Source: Asticcacaulis benevestitus DSM 16100 = ATCC BAA-896
Lineage (GTDB): Bacteria > Pseudomonadota > Alphaproteobacteria > Caulobacterales > Caulobacteraceae
Assembly (NCBI RefSeq): GCF_000376105.1
Contig: NZ_AQWM01000003.1
Location: 124,001 to 188,000, forward strand
Reading direction: 5' to 3'
DNA: 64,000 nucleotides
The notes beneath the pieces are model-generated. The model was given only the letters and a program-made list of their open reading frames with translations, ran no database searches and had not been told where the DNA came from. This document shows, piece by piece, positions 46,632-55,084 of the stretch (the first letter of the stretch is position 1; each line of letters opens with the position of its first letter). Position numbers and translations under genes: made by a program.

Positions 46632-47810
46632 ATGTCGTTTGAAAAAGACCTCCCCATTCTCTCCGATCCTGTCGTGGATCAGACCTACGACCAGACCGTG
46701 CTGGTGCTGCAAGGCGGTGGCGCGCTGGGCGCCTATCAGGCCGGCGCCTACGAGGTGCTGCATGAAAACGGCGTCGAGCCCGACTGGATCGCCGGCATCT
46801 CCATCGGCGCCATCAATGCCGCCATCATCGCCGGCAACGCGCCGGAACACCGCATCCACCATCTGCGCGCCTTCTGGAATGAGATCGGCACCACCGTGCC
46901 CGGCGAAGCCCTCGCCAGCAAGCACGATGTCAGCGACCTGAGCTTCCGTCAGATAAGCGGCCTGATGAGCCTGATGGCGGGGGTGAAAAACTTCTACCGC
47001 CCGTGGTTCTTCCTGCCGTGGTTCAACAAGCGCGGCACGCCCGAAGCGACCAGCTTTTACGACACCGCGCCTTTGCGCGAAACGCTCTTGCGCCATGTCG
47101 ATTTCGACCGCATCAACAACGGCACAACCCGCCTGAGCCTGGGCGCCGTCCATATCCGTTCGGGCAATTTCGTCTATTTCGACAGCCGTGATCAGGTCAT
47201 ACGGCCCGAGCATGTCATGGCCAGCGCTGCGCTGCCTCCCGGTTTCCCGGCGGTCTATATCGATGGCGAGCCCTACTGGGACGGCGGCCTCGTCTCCAAC
47301 ACCCCGCTCAGCTATGTGCTCGATGCCGGCGTGGCGAAAGACACCCTCATCTTCCAGATCGACCTGTTCAGCGCCGAAGGGCCTGATCCGGCCACGATGG
47401 ACGAGGTGCAGGAGCGGATGAAGGACGTCACCTATTCGAGCCGCACGCGCCTGAACACCGACGCCTTCCTGGAAAAGTACCGCCTGCGCCAGGCCATCCG
47501 CCAACTGGCGGCCCATGTACCGCCCGACGTGCTTGAAAGCATCTGTGGCGCAAAACAGACTGGTCTCAATGGCGGACGCGTCAGCCTGGTCCACCTGATC
47601 AATCGCCAGAACCGCCGGGAAATCCAGTCCAAGGACTATGAGTTCTGGCAGGTGTCGATCGACGAGCACTGGAAGGACGGCATGAAGGACGCGCGAGTCG
47701 CCATGGCCGAAAAGAGCTGGCGCACCTTCAGCGATCCTGACGCCGGTCTTGCGGTTTATGACTATATCCGCCCGGAATCGCACAAACTGCCGCTCAAACT
47801 GTGGCCTTGA
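46632..47810 (+). CDS. Patatin-like phospholipase with DUF3734 tail
   Basis: 392 residues. The patatin domain (about 25-230) carries the oxyanion loop QGGGALGAYQAG, the nucleophile elbow GISIGAINA and the dyad aspartate in PYWDGGLVSNTP. The C-terminal part (about 260-380; ..RLRQAIRQLAAHVPPDV..) matches DUF3734, a frequent partner. It should hydrolyse acyl lipids; no signal peptide is visible. Palindromic promoter and hairpin elements occupy the 75 bases upstream. Confidence 0.9.
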   Translation: MSFEKDLPILSDPVVDQTYDQTVLVLQGGGALGAYQAGAYEVLHENGVEPDWIAGISIGAINAAIIAGNAPEHRIHHLRAFWNEIGTTVPGEALASKHDVSDLSFRQISGLMSLMAGVKNFYRPWFFLPWFNKRGTPEATSFYDTAPLRETLLRHVDFDRINNGTTRLSLGAVHIRSGNFVYFDSRDQVIRPEHVMASAALPPGFPAVYIDGEPYWDGGLVSNTPLSYVLDAGVAKDTLIFQIDLFSAEGPDPATMDEVQERMKDVTYSSRTRLNTDAFLEKYRLRQAIRQLAAHVPPDVLESICGAKQTGLNGGRVSLVHLINRQNRREIQSKDYEFWQVSIDEHWKDGMKDARVAMAEKSWRTFSDPDAGLAVYDYIRPESHKLPLKLWP

Positions 47811-47940
47811 AGCCACGCATTGTGACCGAAATGCTTACCGCGGCACACAATGGCCAAATACCTGCGCGCCGCTACTGGCAGAAATTAACACATCGCTCCA
47901 TATAACCGGCAGTATCGTAATCGACGGCCGGAGGCGTGTC

Positions 47941-48753
47941 ATGAAGTATCACAGTGCAATCGCCGGCCTTATGACCGCTGCCTTTCTGAGCTTAAGCGCC
48001 CCCGCTTTCGCGGAAAGTGCTGCTCAGCATCAATGCGGCGCGTCGCGGACGGTGGTTGAAGCCACCGATATCGCTGACCTGAAAGCCCGCGCCGAAGCCG
48101 GCGATGCGATGGCGCAGACCGAACTCGGCATGGCCTACTGCAAGGGCTACGGCGTGGCGGTCGATAGCGACAAGGCGCTGGCATGGACGCTGAAAGCCGC
48201 CAATCAGGGCTATGTCGGTGCGCAATATAATCTGGGCGTTGCCTATGATAATGGTCTGGTCGTCAAGGCAGATCAGGCGCAGGCCTTTCTCTGGTACAAG
48301 AAGGCGGCCGAACAGGGCTACGATATCGCCCAATTCAACATCGCCACCATGTACGAGAACGGCGAAGGTGTGGCGAAGGATATCGCGCAGGCCGTTGTCT
48401 GGTACAAAAAATCGGCGGCGCAAAACTACGCGCCGGCAGAGTATAATCTCGGCAATATGTATTTTATCGGCCGCGATGTGCCGCGTGACGAAGCGCAAGG
48501 CGTGGCCCTGATCACCAGCGCCGCCAAACAGGGCCTGCCGCTGGCGCAGAGCCGCCTCGCCGATCTCTATTATCTGGGCGAAGGCGTCAAACAGGACAAG
48601 GTGCAGGCCTATGCCTGGGCGCTTCTGGCCGCCGATGGTGGCGATGAGGATGCCGACAAACTGCTGGATATGATGGACAATGCCCGCGCCCTGAGCGACG
48701 ACGACCGCCGTCAGGCCGGCGCCCTGGCCGATCAATACGTGGCGATGCAGTAG
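47941..48753 (+). CDS. Secreted Sel1-repeat protein
   Basis: 270 residues from the ATG at 47941, with CCGGAGGCG upstream; an in-frame extension would overlap the patatin gene. Signal peptide to about residue 22 (PAFA-ESA). Then about five 36-residue Sel1 repeats with AxxxYNLGVxYxxGxGVxxDxxxAxxWYxKAAxQGY spacing, giving an alpha-solenoid for protein binding. An ion pair C-CGA/C-KGY near the N-terminus may form a disulfide. Unrelated in sequence to the Sel1 protein at 54186. Confidence 0.85.
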   Translation: MKYHSAIAGLMTAAFLSLSAPAFAESAAQHQCGASRTVVEATDIADLKARAEAGDAMAQTELGMAYCKGYGVAVDSDKALAWTLKAANQGYVGAQYNLGVAYDNGLVVKADQAQAFLWYKKAAEQGYDIAQFNIATMYENGEGVAKDIAQAVVWYKKSAAQNYAPAEYNLGNMYFIGRDVPRDEAQGVALITSAAKQGLPLAQSRLADLYYLGEGVKQDKVQAYAWALLAADGGDEDADKLLDMMDNARALSDDDRRQAGALADQYVAMQ

Positions 48754-48871
48754 CCCGCACTGGCCGCTACTTGCGACTTCTTCGAAAAAAACCCGCATGC
48801 CGTGTGATGAGAATCGCGTTACTTTTCGTGATAATTGATTCATGGAGTCCATCAGGGACGGGAGCGGGATT

Positions 48872-49558
48872 ATGAAAAAAGCTTTAGCCGAACTCATCGG
48901 CACGTTTGTTTTGGTGTTTTTTGGCTGCGGCTCAGCGGTTTTCGCTGGTGATCAGGCCGGGATGTTGCCGCTGGGCATCGCCTTTGCCTTCGGACTGGCT
49001 ATTGTTGCCATGGCCTATGGCATCGGACCGGTTTCGGGCTGTCACGTCAATCCGGCCGTCTCGCTTGGCGCATGGATCGCCGGCCGCATGAACACGAGGG
49101 ATCTTGGCATCTATGTTGTGGCCCAGGTCATCGGCGCCATTCTCGGCGCGGCGGCGCTCTATGTTATTCTGTCGGGCCAGATCGGCGCCGGACCGGTCAC
49201 CGGCCTCGGCCAAAACGGCTGGGGCGAAGGCTATCAAGGCGGCTATGGTGTGGGCGCGGCCTTCCTGTTTGAAGTGCTGGCGACTTTTATTTTTCTCGTT
49301 GTTATCCTTGGCTCAACGCACAAATTGGCGCCGACAGGTTTCGCCGGACTGGCCATCGGCCTGACCCTGACAGCGATTCATATCGTTGGCATCCGCATCA
49401 CGGGTGTGTCGGTCAATCCAGCACGCAGTCTGGGGCCTGCGTTACTGATCGGCGGACAGGCCCTGTCGCAACTTTGGCTGTTTATCGTGGCCCCCTTCAT
49501 CGGGGCGGCACTTGCCGGCCTGCTGTTCCGCCTTGGCATCCTTGAAGGCAAGGCCTGA
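48872..49558 (+). CDS. aqpZ: Aquaporin Z
   Basis: 228 residues from the ATG at 48872, with GGGAGCGG upstream. Six membrane helices and two half-helices with NPA motifs, HVNPAVSLG and SVNPARSLGPAL; the Arg after the second NPA and the helix-5 His in AIHIVGI are the water-selective filter residues. It conducts water through the inner membrane. Monocistronic. Confidence 0.95.
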   Translation: MKKALAELIGTFVLVFFGCGSAVFAGDQAGMLPLGIAFAFGLAIVAMAYGIGPVSGCHVNPAVSLGAWIAGRMNTRDLGIYVVAQVIGAILGAAALYVILSGQIGAGPVTGLGQNGWGEGYQGGYGVGAAFLFEVLATFIFLVVILGSTHKLAPTGFAGLAIGLTLTAIHIVGIRITGVSVNPARSLGPALLIGGQALSQLWLFIVAPFIGAALAGLLFRLGILEGKA

Positions 49559-49610
49559 CAAGTAAATCGGGGGCTCTTTATCTTTTCCCCAAAAAAACTG
49601 TTCGAGGCGC

Positions 49611-49639
49611 TTGCTAACCGGCAAAGGCTTGGCTATACA
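49611..49639 (+). promoter_or_regulatory. Promoter of the tRNA-Val gene
   Basis: TTGCTA (49611-49616), 17 bases, TATACA (49634-49639), placing the transcript start about 30 bases before the tRNA. The -10 lies in GGCTATAC, close to the Caulobacter housekeeping form. Confidence 0.55.
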
Positions 49640-49674
49640 CCCGCTCTCCCTCACGGGGTTCTTCCAATGAAGAT

Positions 49675-49749
49675 GGGCGCTTAGCTCAGCGGGAGAGCAC
49701 TTCGTTGACATCGAAGGGGTCACAGGTTCAATCCCTGTAGCGCCCACCA
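49675..49749 (+). tRNA. tRNA-Val (GAC anticodon)
   Basis: GGGCGCT (49675-49681) pairs with AGCGCCC (49739-49745), followed by A and an encoded CCA. D-arm AGCTCAGCGGGAGAGC, anticodon stem CTTCG/CGAAG around loop TTGACAT (anticodon GAC, reads GTC), and T-arm AGGTTCAATCC are all present. Followed at once by a strong terminator. Confidence 0.97.
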
Positions 49750-49757
49750 TCTTCAGC

Positions 49758-49793
49758 AAAAAAGGCGTCTGGTTCCGACCAGACGCCTTTTTT
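49758..49793 (+). terminator. Rho-independent terminator after tRNA-Val
   Basis: GGCGTCTGGT (49764-49773) pairs perfectly with ACCAGACGCC (49778-49787) around a 4-base loop, followed by six T and preceded by six A, so it can work for both strands. Confidence 0.92.
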
Positions 49794-49824
49794 GTTGTTC
49801 TGAGTGGATAAACGCCTAAGCCAC

Positions 49825-49878
49825 TTACGCCGCTATAAGACGTTCGATCCCGGTGACGATGTCGCTCGCAGCCCTCAA
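49825..49878 (-). pseudogene. Remnant 3' end of a response-regulator gene
   Basis: Read on the minus strand it encodes LRAASDIVTGIERLIAA followed by TAA, matching the end of the neighbouring CpdR gene (LREIVTEVERLIAA, TAA). The DNA aligns with 49917 onward at most positions over about 44 bases. Nothing upstream continues the homology, so only the tail of a duplicate remains. Confidence 0.7.
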
Positions 49879-49916
49879 GCAGCGCAAGCGGTAGGGCAAG
49901 CAAAAAGCATTTGCGC

Positions 49917-50273
49917 TTACGCAGCGATAAGACGCTCGACCTCTGTGACGATCTCGCGCAAATGCACCGGCTTTTCCAGCACCTTGGCGTTCGGCGAAGC
50001 CTTTTGCGCATTGAGCGCCACGGCGGCGAAACCCGTGATGAACATGATCTTGAGATCCGGCTGCAATTGCGCCGCGCGCTTGGCCACCTCGATGCCGTCA
50101 GCGCCGGGCATGACGATATCGGTCAGCAGCAGATCATAAGGACCCTGGTCGAGCGCCAGAATGGCAGTATCACCATCGGGGCAGCTCACCACGTCATAGC
50201 CGGCGCGCTGCAGGGCGCGCGTCAGGAAGCTGCGGACAGAATCTTCGTCTTCGGCAAGCAGAATTTTTTTCAT
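49917..50273 (-). CDS. cpdR: Single-domain response regulator CpdR
   Basis: 118 residues from the ATG at 50273 (MKKILLAEDE), the family start; a Met four codons earlier lacks a ribosome site. Only a receiver domain: AEDED acidic pocket, Asp52 in LLLTDIVMPG as phosphorylation site, IMFITGFAA and the Lys of EKPVHLREI. In Caulobacter, unphosphorylated CpdR goes to the cell pole and directs ClpXP to CtrA and other substrates, under CckA-ChpT control. A duplicate remnant follows it. Confidence 0.88.
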   Translation of the reverse strand: MKKILLAEDEDSVRSFLTRALQRAGYDVVSCPDGDTAILALDQGPYDLLLTDIVMPGADGIEVAKRAAQLQPDLKIMFITGFAAVALNAQKASPNAKVLEKPVHLREIVTEVERLIAA

Positions 50274-50404
50274 CACTTCGGTCATCAGGGAGCCCCATGC
50301 GCCATTGGCATCATATCCGCGAATGCGCAGAAGTCACTATCTTTGCCGCAGGCGTGTAAATTTGAGGTGAAGACGTGACAGGAATGTCCTACTAAAGTGC
50401 TAAT

Positions 50405-51301
50405 ATGAGCGCGGTCGAAACCTCCCCCTGGCACCTTGTCCACCATGTCGAACACACCCCCCTGGTCGTCAGGCCGGGTATCGGCGCACCCGTGGGCGTC
50501 CATCGCGTGGTCTACAGCCTGCCGCACAGCGGGCGCTACTATCCGGAAAGCTTTATCGCCGAGGCCCGGCAAAGCCCGCTGGGCCTGCGCGCCAGCGAGG
50601 ACGCCTTTGTCGATGACATGGTGGGGCTGTCGCCGGAACTTGGCGTCTACGGTGTGGCCAGCCGCTACGCCCGCGCCTTTTGCGACGTCAACCGCAGCGC
50701 GCTGGAACTGGACGCCCGCCTGATCCGCGGCGACCTGCCCAAGGCGGCCCTGAGCCTTAGCGCGCGCGTCAAGGCCGGTTTCGGCGTCATCGCCCGCCGC
50801 CTGAGCGTCGATCAGGACATCTATCGCCAGCCGCTCGACATGGCTGAGGTCAACCGCCGCCTCGACCTGATCCACCGCCCCTATCACGATGCGCTGCGAG
50901 CCCTGCTGAGCGAAGCCAAACTCGCACGAAGCGACAGCGCGCCGGTCATCCTGATCGACTGGCATTCGATGCCGAGCACCGCGCTCAATCATTTCCGCGC
51001 CGGTGAGCCCAAGCCGGACATCGTGCTGGGCAATCGCCACGGCGAAACCTGTTCGGACGGGCTGGTGCGCAAGGTGCGGGGCGTGCTGGAAGGCGCAGGC
51101 TTGCGCGTCGGCCTCAACAAGCCGTTTGCCGGCGGCTATATCGTTGAGACCTATGGCCGGCCACAGGCGGGCATCGAAGCGCTGCAGATCGAGATCAACC
51201 GCGCCCTCTATATGGACGAAGCGCTTGTAGAGCCCCGCGCCGGCGCCGAGCGGCTCAAGGGCATCTTCCGCACCCTGACCGAAAAACTCATCACATCCTG
51301 A
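50405..51301 (+). CDS. N-formylglutamate amidohydrolase family protein
   Basis: 298 residues. HRVVYSLPHSGRYYPESF near residue 35, a central ARAFCDVNRSALELD, and DWHSMPS followed by DIVLGNRHGETC are family motifs with zinc-binding His/Asp/Glu. The classical enzyme ends one branch of histidine breakdown (formyl-Glu to Glu + formate), but no hut genes are near, so the real substrate is open. Divergent from cpdR, with 131 bases between starts. Confidence 0.88.
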   Translation: MSAVETSPWHLVHHVEHTPLVVRPGIGAPVGVHRVVYSLPHSGRYYPESFIAEARQSPLGLRASEDAFVDDMVGLSPELGVYGVASRYARAFCDVNRSALELDARLIRGDLPKAALSLSARVKAGFGVIARRLSVDQDIYRQPLDMAEVNRRLDLIHRPYHDALRALLSEAKLARSDSAPVILIDWHSMPSTALNHFRAGEPKPDIVLGNRHGETCSDGLVRKVRGVLEGAGLRVGLNKPFAGGYIVETYGRPQAGIEALQIEINRALYMDEALVEPRAGAERLKGIFRTLTEKLITS

Positions 51302-51328
51302 TCCTGGCCTTAGTCGGCGCTATAAGGC

Positions 51329-51356
51329 AAAAAAAAGCCGCGCTCAACGGCGCGGC
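51329..51356 (-). terminator. Rho-independent terminator on the minus strand
   Basis: GCCGCGC (51337-51343) pairs with GCGCGGC (51350-51356), with an eight-A run on the plus-strand left, i.e. T-run after the stem on the minus strand. It is about 165 bases beyond the DUF599 stop, a long trailing region that could also hold a small RNA. Confidence 0.75.
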
Positions 51357-51521
51357 AAAGTCTACAGGGAGGAAACGCCCAGGAAGGGCATCAGCGCCTA
51401 AGCGCCGAACAAGTTAAATTTAGTTTGCGGTGCGAAAGATTGCAAGTCCAAATATAAGACAATTGGATCACGTATCGTTACAAGACGAAGCAGGCTCACG
51501 CTTTGACTGTGAAGACTGGTT

Positions 51522-52346
51522 TTAATAGCCACCTTTCGCATTGTGCGTTGCAGCATTTTCTTTCTTGTTTTGCGCAGATGCGGGATCATCCGCTGAATTG
51601 ATCGGGCGCGGCGGCGTCGGGTACGGGTGCTCCTCCAGCAATTCGCGCAACTGGCGCAAGCCACGCGCCGACTGCGAGCGCGACTGGCGCCACCCCAGCA
51701 GAAGCACGGCGCCCACACTGGCGATGCTGAGATAGATGGGCCCCCACAGCCAGGCCGCGGCTGCCAGCGAGAAGTAATAGGCGCGCACGCCTTGCGAGAA
51801 GCTGGTCATGGCCGGCTCCAGTATATTGGTGACGGCATTGCCGAACTTGGCGGCGGTGTCGGCGTCCATGTTTTCCGGCAGGGACCCCATGGCGGCGGCG
51901 CAATAGTTCATCTGGCGCAAAGACCAGATGAAATCGAGCAGACCGCGCGACAGGCAGACCAGCACAAGCGCCAGCTTAATCTGGAAAAGCTGGGTGGAGG
52001 AAACGTCAAAACCCAAGGCTGTCATGGATTTGAGCGGCAAATGACCACCGAACAGCACGCCTGCCACGGCGGCGATCAGCAGCAGGTTGGCCGAGGAAAA
52101 GTTGGTGGCCGAATTGACCGCATGCGCCATCAGGTTGGAATCGAACAGCTTGACCTCGCGCACGGTCATTTCCTTCATCCAGGCCCGGCGCACCACGCTC
52201 ATATCCTTGGTGATCAGGCCACGGCTCTTGGAGATTCGGCGCAGGAAGGGTTCATAACCGAGCCAGCAGAAGACGAAGATAGCCAGGCCCGCGATATCAA
52301 GGGGGCTGTTCTTCGCCGCGTCGATCAAGGTGTTGAGGAGGGACAT
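51522..52346 (-). CDS. DUF599 family membrane protein
   Basis: 274 residues from the ATG at 52346; the frame runs 12 codons further without a ribosome site. Four membrane helices (about 15-33, 78-98, 110-132, 190-215) in the DUF599 arrangement with GYEPFLRRISKSRGLI, MKEMTVREVKLFDSNLMAH and FSQGVRAYYFSLAAAAWLWGP. The C-terminal 50 residues are hydrophilic and Asn/Asp/Pro-rich. Function unknown. Divergent from ppa. Confidence 0.85.
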   Translation of the reverse strand: MSLLNTLIDAAKNSPLDIAGLAIFVFCWLGYEPFLRRISKSRGLITKDMSVVRRAWMKEMTVREVKLFDSNLMAHAVNSATNFSSANLLLIAAVAGVLFGGHLPLKSMTALGFDVSSTQLFQIKLALVLVCLSRGLLDFIWSLRQMNYCAAAMGSLPENMDADTAAKFGNAVTNILEPAMTSFSQGVRAYYFSLAAAAWLWGPIYLSIASVGAVLLLGWRQSRSQSARGLRQLRELLEEHPYPTPPRPINSADDPASAQNKKENAATHNAKGGY

Positions 52347-52517
52347 GACGATCTCTGGAGCGAATGGAGCAGGAAGCAACACCTATAAGGCGCTTCTACC
52401 CCCTCTGTAATAGGTTTTGTCGGAAAAGTTTGGCTTTTTATGGTTTCTTCGCTTGTGCGAAACATGCCCAGCGCTTATGAAAGCGCACCCTTTTTGGCTC
52501 CAGATCAAAGTCACATA

Positions 52518-53054
52518 ATGAATATCGATAAAATTTCCGTTGGCCCGAACGCACCCTGGGACGTCCACGCTGTTATCGAAATACCGCAAGGCGGTATGCC
52601 GGTGAAGTACGAAATGGACAAGGATTCCGGCGCTCTGTTCGTCGATCGCTTCCTTTATACCTCGATGTACTATCCGGGTAACTACGGCTTCATCCCCCAT
52701 ACCCTGGCTGACGATGGCGATCCGTGCGACGTCATGGTGGTCGGCCCGACGCCGGTTTATCCGGGCGTTGTCATCCGCGTGCGCCCGATCGGCGCGCTGA
52801 TCATGGAAGACGAAGCCGGCAAGGACGAAAAGATCCTGGCCGTGCCGGTCGATAAGCTGCACCCCTACTACACCAACGTGCAGAGCTATCGTCAGATGCC
52901 GTCGATCCTGATCGACCAGATCACCCACTTCTTTGCTCACTACAAGGATCTGGAAAAGAACAAGATGACCCATGTGACCGGTTGGGTCGAGCCTGAAGAG
53001 GCCGCGCAACTGATCCGTGATGGCCAGGAGCGTCTGGCCCGCAAGGTCGGCTAA
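52518..53054 (+). CDS. ppa: Inorganic pyrophosphatase, family I
   Basis: 178 residues. Hydrolyses pyrophosphate to two phosphates, driving biosynthetic reactions. VIEIPQGGMPVKYEMDKDSG, YPGNYGFIPHTL and DDGDPCDVMV carry the metal-binding Asp set, and KDEKILAVP follows. The ATG at 52518 gives the family N-terminus (MNIDKISVGPNAPWD). Ends in a strong terminator. Confidence 0.97.
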   Translation: MNIDKISVGPNAPWDVHAVIEIPQGGMPVKYEMDKDSGALFVDRFLYTSMYYPGNYGFIPHTLADDGDPCDVMVVGPTPVYPGVVIRVRPIGALIMEDEAGKDEKILAVPVDKLHPYYTNVQSYRQMPSILIDQITHFFAHYKDLEKNKMTHVTGWVEPEEAAQLIRDGQERLARKVG

Positions 53055-53076
53055 GTTTCCTGATAGAGACACTGAA

Positions 53077-53112
53077 GCAAAGCCGGTGCGTTCGCGTACC
53101 GGCTTTGCTTTT
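53077..53112 (+). terminator. Rho-independent terminator after ppa
   Basis: GCAAAGCCGGT (53077-53087) pairs perfectly with ACCGGCTTTGC (53098-53108), followed by TTTTG. Confidence 0.9.
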
Positions 53113-53321
53113 GCCACCTGCCCTGCCTTGAAGAGCGGCGATGAAAAACCGCTCCACACCACGCTTGCGGGCGGACTACGTCCTCACGGGTTAGGCGTGG
53201 CCTGAAATCCGCCACCTTTTAAGCGTAAAAAGCGAAAAGTGCCGCATTTAAGACATATTTGAAAAAACACCCTCAGATATGCAATGATAATAATTCCAAT
53301 AATGTGCAATATTTTTGAAAA

Positions 53322-53335
53322 TGATAGCGCTATCA
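53322..53335. promoter_or_regulatory. Orphan LacI-type palindrome in an AT-rich gap
   Basis: TGATAGCGCTATCA is a perfect 14-bp palindrome with the central CG and TG..CA ends typical of LacI-family operators. The surrounding 53113-53575 has no gene I can support; from 53225 to 53380 it is markedly AT-rich. Confidence 0.45.
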
Positions 53336-53459
53336 AACAATAAATTTGCTTAAATCATACAATTGAAAATAAATTTTCCCGCCTGACCTGAAAAACAGCA
53401 GGCAATACAGTCAGATAGCCCGCAAGGGATGTAAAGCGGTAGGTGCGTAATGGCTGCAT

Positions 53460-53482
53460 TTGAACACATTTATCGCTATAAT
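53460..53482 (+). promoter_or_regulatory. Candidate promoter for the 53576 gene
   Basis: GCTATAAT at 53475-53482 fits the Caulobacter housekeeping -10 (GCTANAWC) closely. TTGAAC at 53460-53465 is a possible -35 but is spaced short. It implies a leader of about 85 bases. Confidence 0.4.
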
Positions 53483-53575
53483 AGATGTGATTAAGCGTAT
53501 GCGTTGCGGGCTTGGACGTGCCTTGTGTGTTTGGCGTCCTCAGTTTCGGCCCGAGTTGAGAGTTCGTATTAACCC

Positions 53576-53851
53576 ATGTCAAAAAAGAAAATGATGGCTA
53601 ATTCCTCCCCGAATGTGGCCTCGCGTCTCTATGCCCTGGCTGTCGCACGCGACACCGCCAATCTGGTTGACGCCGATGCCGCCCTGGCGCTCGCACGCGC
53701 TTCCACCCGCACCCTGATGGCCTTGTCGCCCCAGGCGGCGTTGTTGATGCGCAGCTTTGCCCAGGAAGAAATCGACCGCTTGTCGATGGAGTGCACCGAA
53801 GAATCGGAAGGTTCGATCGCCCTTATTCAGGATGCGCTCACCATGGCCTGA
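53576..53851 (+). CDS. Small hypothetical helical protein
   Basis: 91 residues, Ala/Leu-rich, predicted all-helical, with no signal or membrane segment. Features: NVASRLYALAVARDTANLVDADAALALARAST and SFAQEEIDRLSMECTEESEGS. A candidate promoter upstream and a strong terminator 23 bases downstream support it as a monocistronic gene. No family recognised. Confidence 0.6.
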   Translation: MSKKKMMANSSPNVASRLYALAVARDTANLVDADAALALARASTRTLMALSPQAALLMRSFAQEEIDRLSMECTEESEGSIALIQDALTMA

Positions 53852-53873
53852 CGGTCATGCTTACCCCTTTGTC

Positions 53874-53908
53874 AAAAGGCGCCTCGTTCACGGGGCGCCT
53901 TTTGCTTT
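53874..53908. terminator. Rho-independent terminator
   Basis: AAAAGGCGCC (53874-53883) pairs with GGCGCCTTTT (53894-53903), followed by GCTTTTT. Lies between the convergent 53576 and 53916 genes and can serve both. Confidence 0.88.
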
Positions 53909-53915
53909 TTGGGTA

Positions 53916-54095
53916 TCAGTCGGTCTGGTCATCCACCTCGGCATTGGGGCCGTTTTTCAGCACCGAATCGATGGCGTTCTTGGCCGAGGCCTTTGAGCTG
54001 TAACCTTCGGTCCACCAGATGCTTTCGCCATTATAGGTGAAATAGGCGACGAACTCGCCGGCCTTGTTCTTGCGGATTTCAAACTTGTGGGCCAT
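53916..54095 (-). CDS. DUF1508 (YegP-like) protein
   Basis: 59 residues, found by reading the minus strand. MAHKFEIRKNKAGEFVAYF, NGESIWWTEGYSSKASAKNAI and SVLKNGPNAEVDDQ are the single DUF1508 unit: a strand-strand-helix fold with the conserved K.G.(F/Y) and Y.SK..A..AI pattern. GGGAG sits 6 bases before the ATG. The function of DUF1508 is unclear; E. coli YegP has two such units, this one only one. Confidence 0.9.
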   Translation of the reverse strand: MAHKFEIRKNKAGEFVAYFTYNGESIWWTEGYSSKASAKNAIDSVLKNGPNAEVDDQTD

Positions 54096-54185
54096 GTCGC
54101 ACTCCCTTGTTTTTGCGTAATATGGATCCGCATTTCGTCCAGTGCGCGAAGCCTTGTCAAGGCACTAAGATGTGATGGTTTTGCG

Positions 54186-55055
54186 TCAGGACGCCTTGGC
54201 CTGATGCGCTGTTTTCCACGCCGCCGCGCGCTTTTCCCCCTCGGCGGCCTCAGCCGGTTTCAACTGCGGCCTCAGCCAGTCCAGCGCCGAATCGACGTCC
54301 TCACGCTTGGGATCGGCGAGCAGCAACCACTTATAGGCTTCGGCGCGATCCTGAGTGACGCCGCGACCGCTGTAATACATATAGCTGTAATCGAGTTGTG
54401 AGCGCGTATCGCCCTCTTCCGCTGCCTTGCCCAGCCATTGCAGCGCCTTGGCGTCATCCTTCAGGCGGCTGTAGTGATTATAATAGAGATTGCCGAGCGC
54501 AGCGCTCGAACCCTTGACGCCTTGCGCTGACGCCTTGAGCAGCCAGGTTTCAGCCTCTTCATACTGCCCTGCTCCGGCGAAATTGCGACCGAAGATCAGT
54601 TGCGCCTTGCCGTCGCCGGCCGCGGCGGCCTCACCCATCAGCTTGTCGGCGCGCTGGATATCGGGCTCACCCTTGCCGCGGCCGATGCCGATATACGCCG
54701 CCAGCTTGCGCTTGGCTTCCAGACTGCCGGCATCGCTGGCCTTTTGATACCAGGCGATCGCCTGATCGCCGGCCTCTTCGGTCGTGACGGTGTCGTAATG
54801 GTCACCGAGCGCCAGCATGGCCTTGACGTGGCCCTTGGCGGCGGCTTTTTCGAACCAGGCCACCGCCTTATCGCCCTGCGCCTTGAGGCCAAGCTGATAC
54901 AAGGCGTCCGGATCGCCGGTCTGCGCCTCGATCTGCTGCAGGATAGCGTTTTCGCCGGTCTTCCAATTGTGGCTGGCCGCAAATATGCCCCCTGCCACCA
55001 CCGCCAGCACGATCAGTGTGACGATAAATCCGTTCGAACCGTTCTTCTTTTTCAT
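54186..55055 (-). CDS. Membrane-anchored Sel1-repeat protein
   Basis: 289 residues. One N-terminal membrane helix (about 10-27) after a basic start, with no obvious cleavage site, then about six Sel1 repeats (LYQLGLKAQGDKAVAWFEKAAAKGHVKA, MLALGDHYDTV.., YSYMYYSGRGVTQDRAEAYKWLLLA). It should display a solenoid in the periplasm. It lies 29 bases after the transglutaminase-DUF2126 gene on the same strand, so it may be part of that unit. Confidence 0.85.
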   Translation of the reverse strand: MKKKNGSNGFIVTLIVLAVVAGGIFAASHNWKTGENAILQQIEAQTGDPDALYQLGLKAQGDKAVAWFEKAAAKGHVKAMLALGDHYDTVTTEEAGDQAIAWYQKASDAGSLEAKRKLAAYIGIGRGKGEPDIQRADKLMGEAAAAGDGKAQLIFGRNFAGAGQYEEAETWLLKASAQGVKGSSAALGNLYYNHYSRLKDDAKALQWLGKAAEEGDTRSQLDYSYMYYSGRGVTQDRAEAYKWLLLADPKREDVDSALDWLRPQLKPAEAAEGEKRAAAWKTAHQAKAS

Positions 55056-55084
55056 GACGTTCCCCCAAACATGGGAGAGTCATA

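Noticed and set aside
46575-47816. 413-residue minus-strand open frame opposite the patatin gene
   Set aside because: The plus strand has clear patatin motifs; the antisense product lacks any and has no ribosome-binding site.
47818-47852. CATTGTG/CACAATG inverted repeat after the patatin gene as a terminator
   Set aside because: Arms are only 7 bp with a 21-base loop and no T-run; too weak to call.
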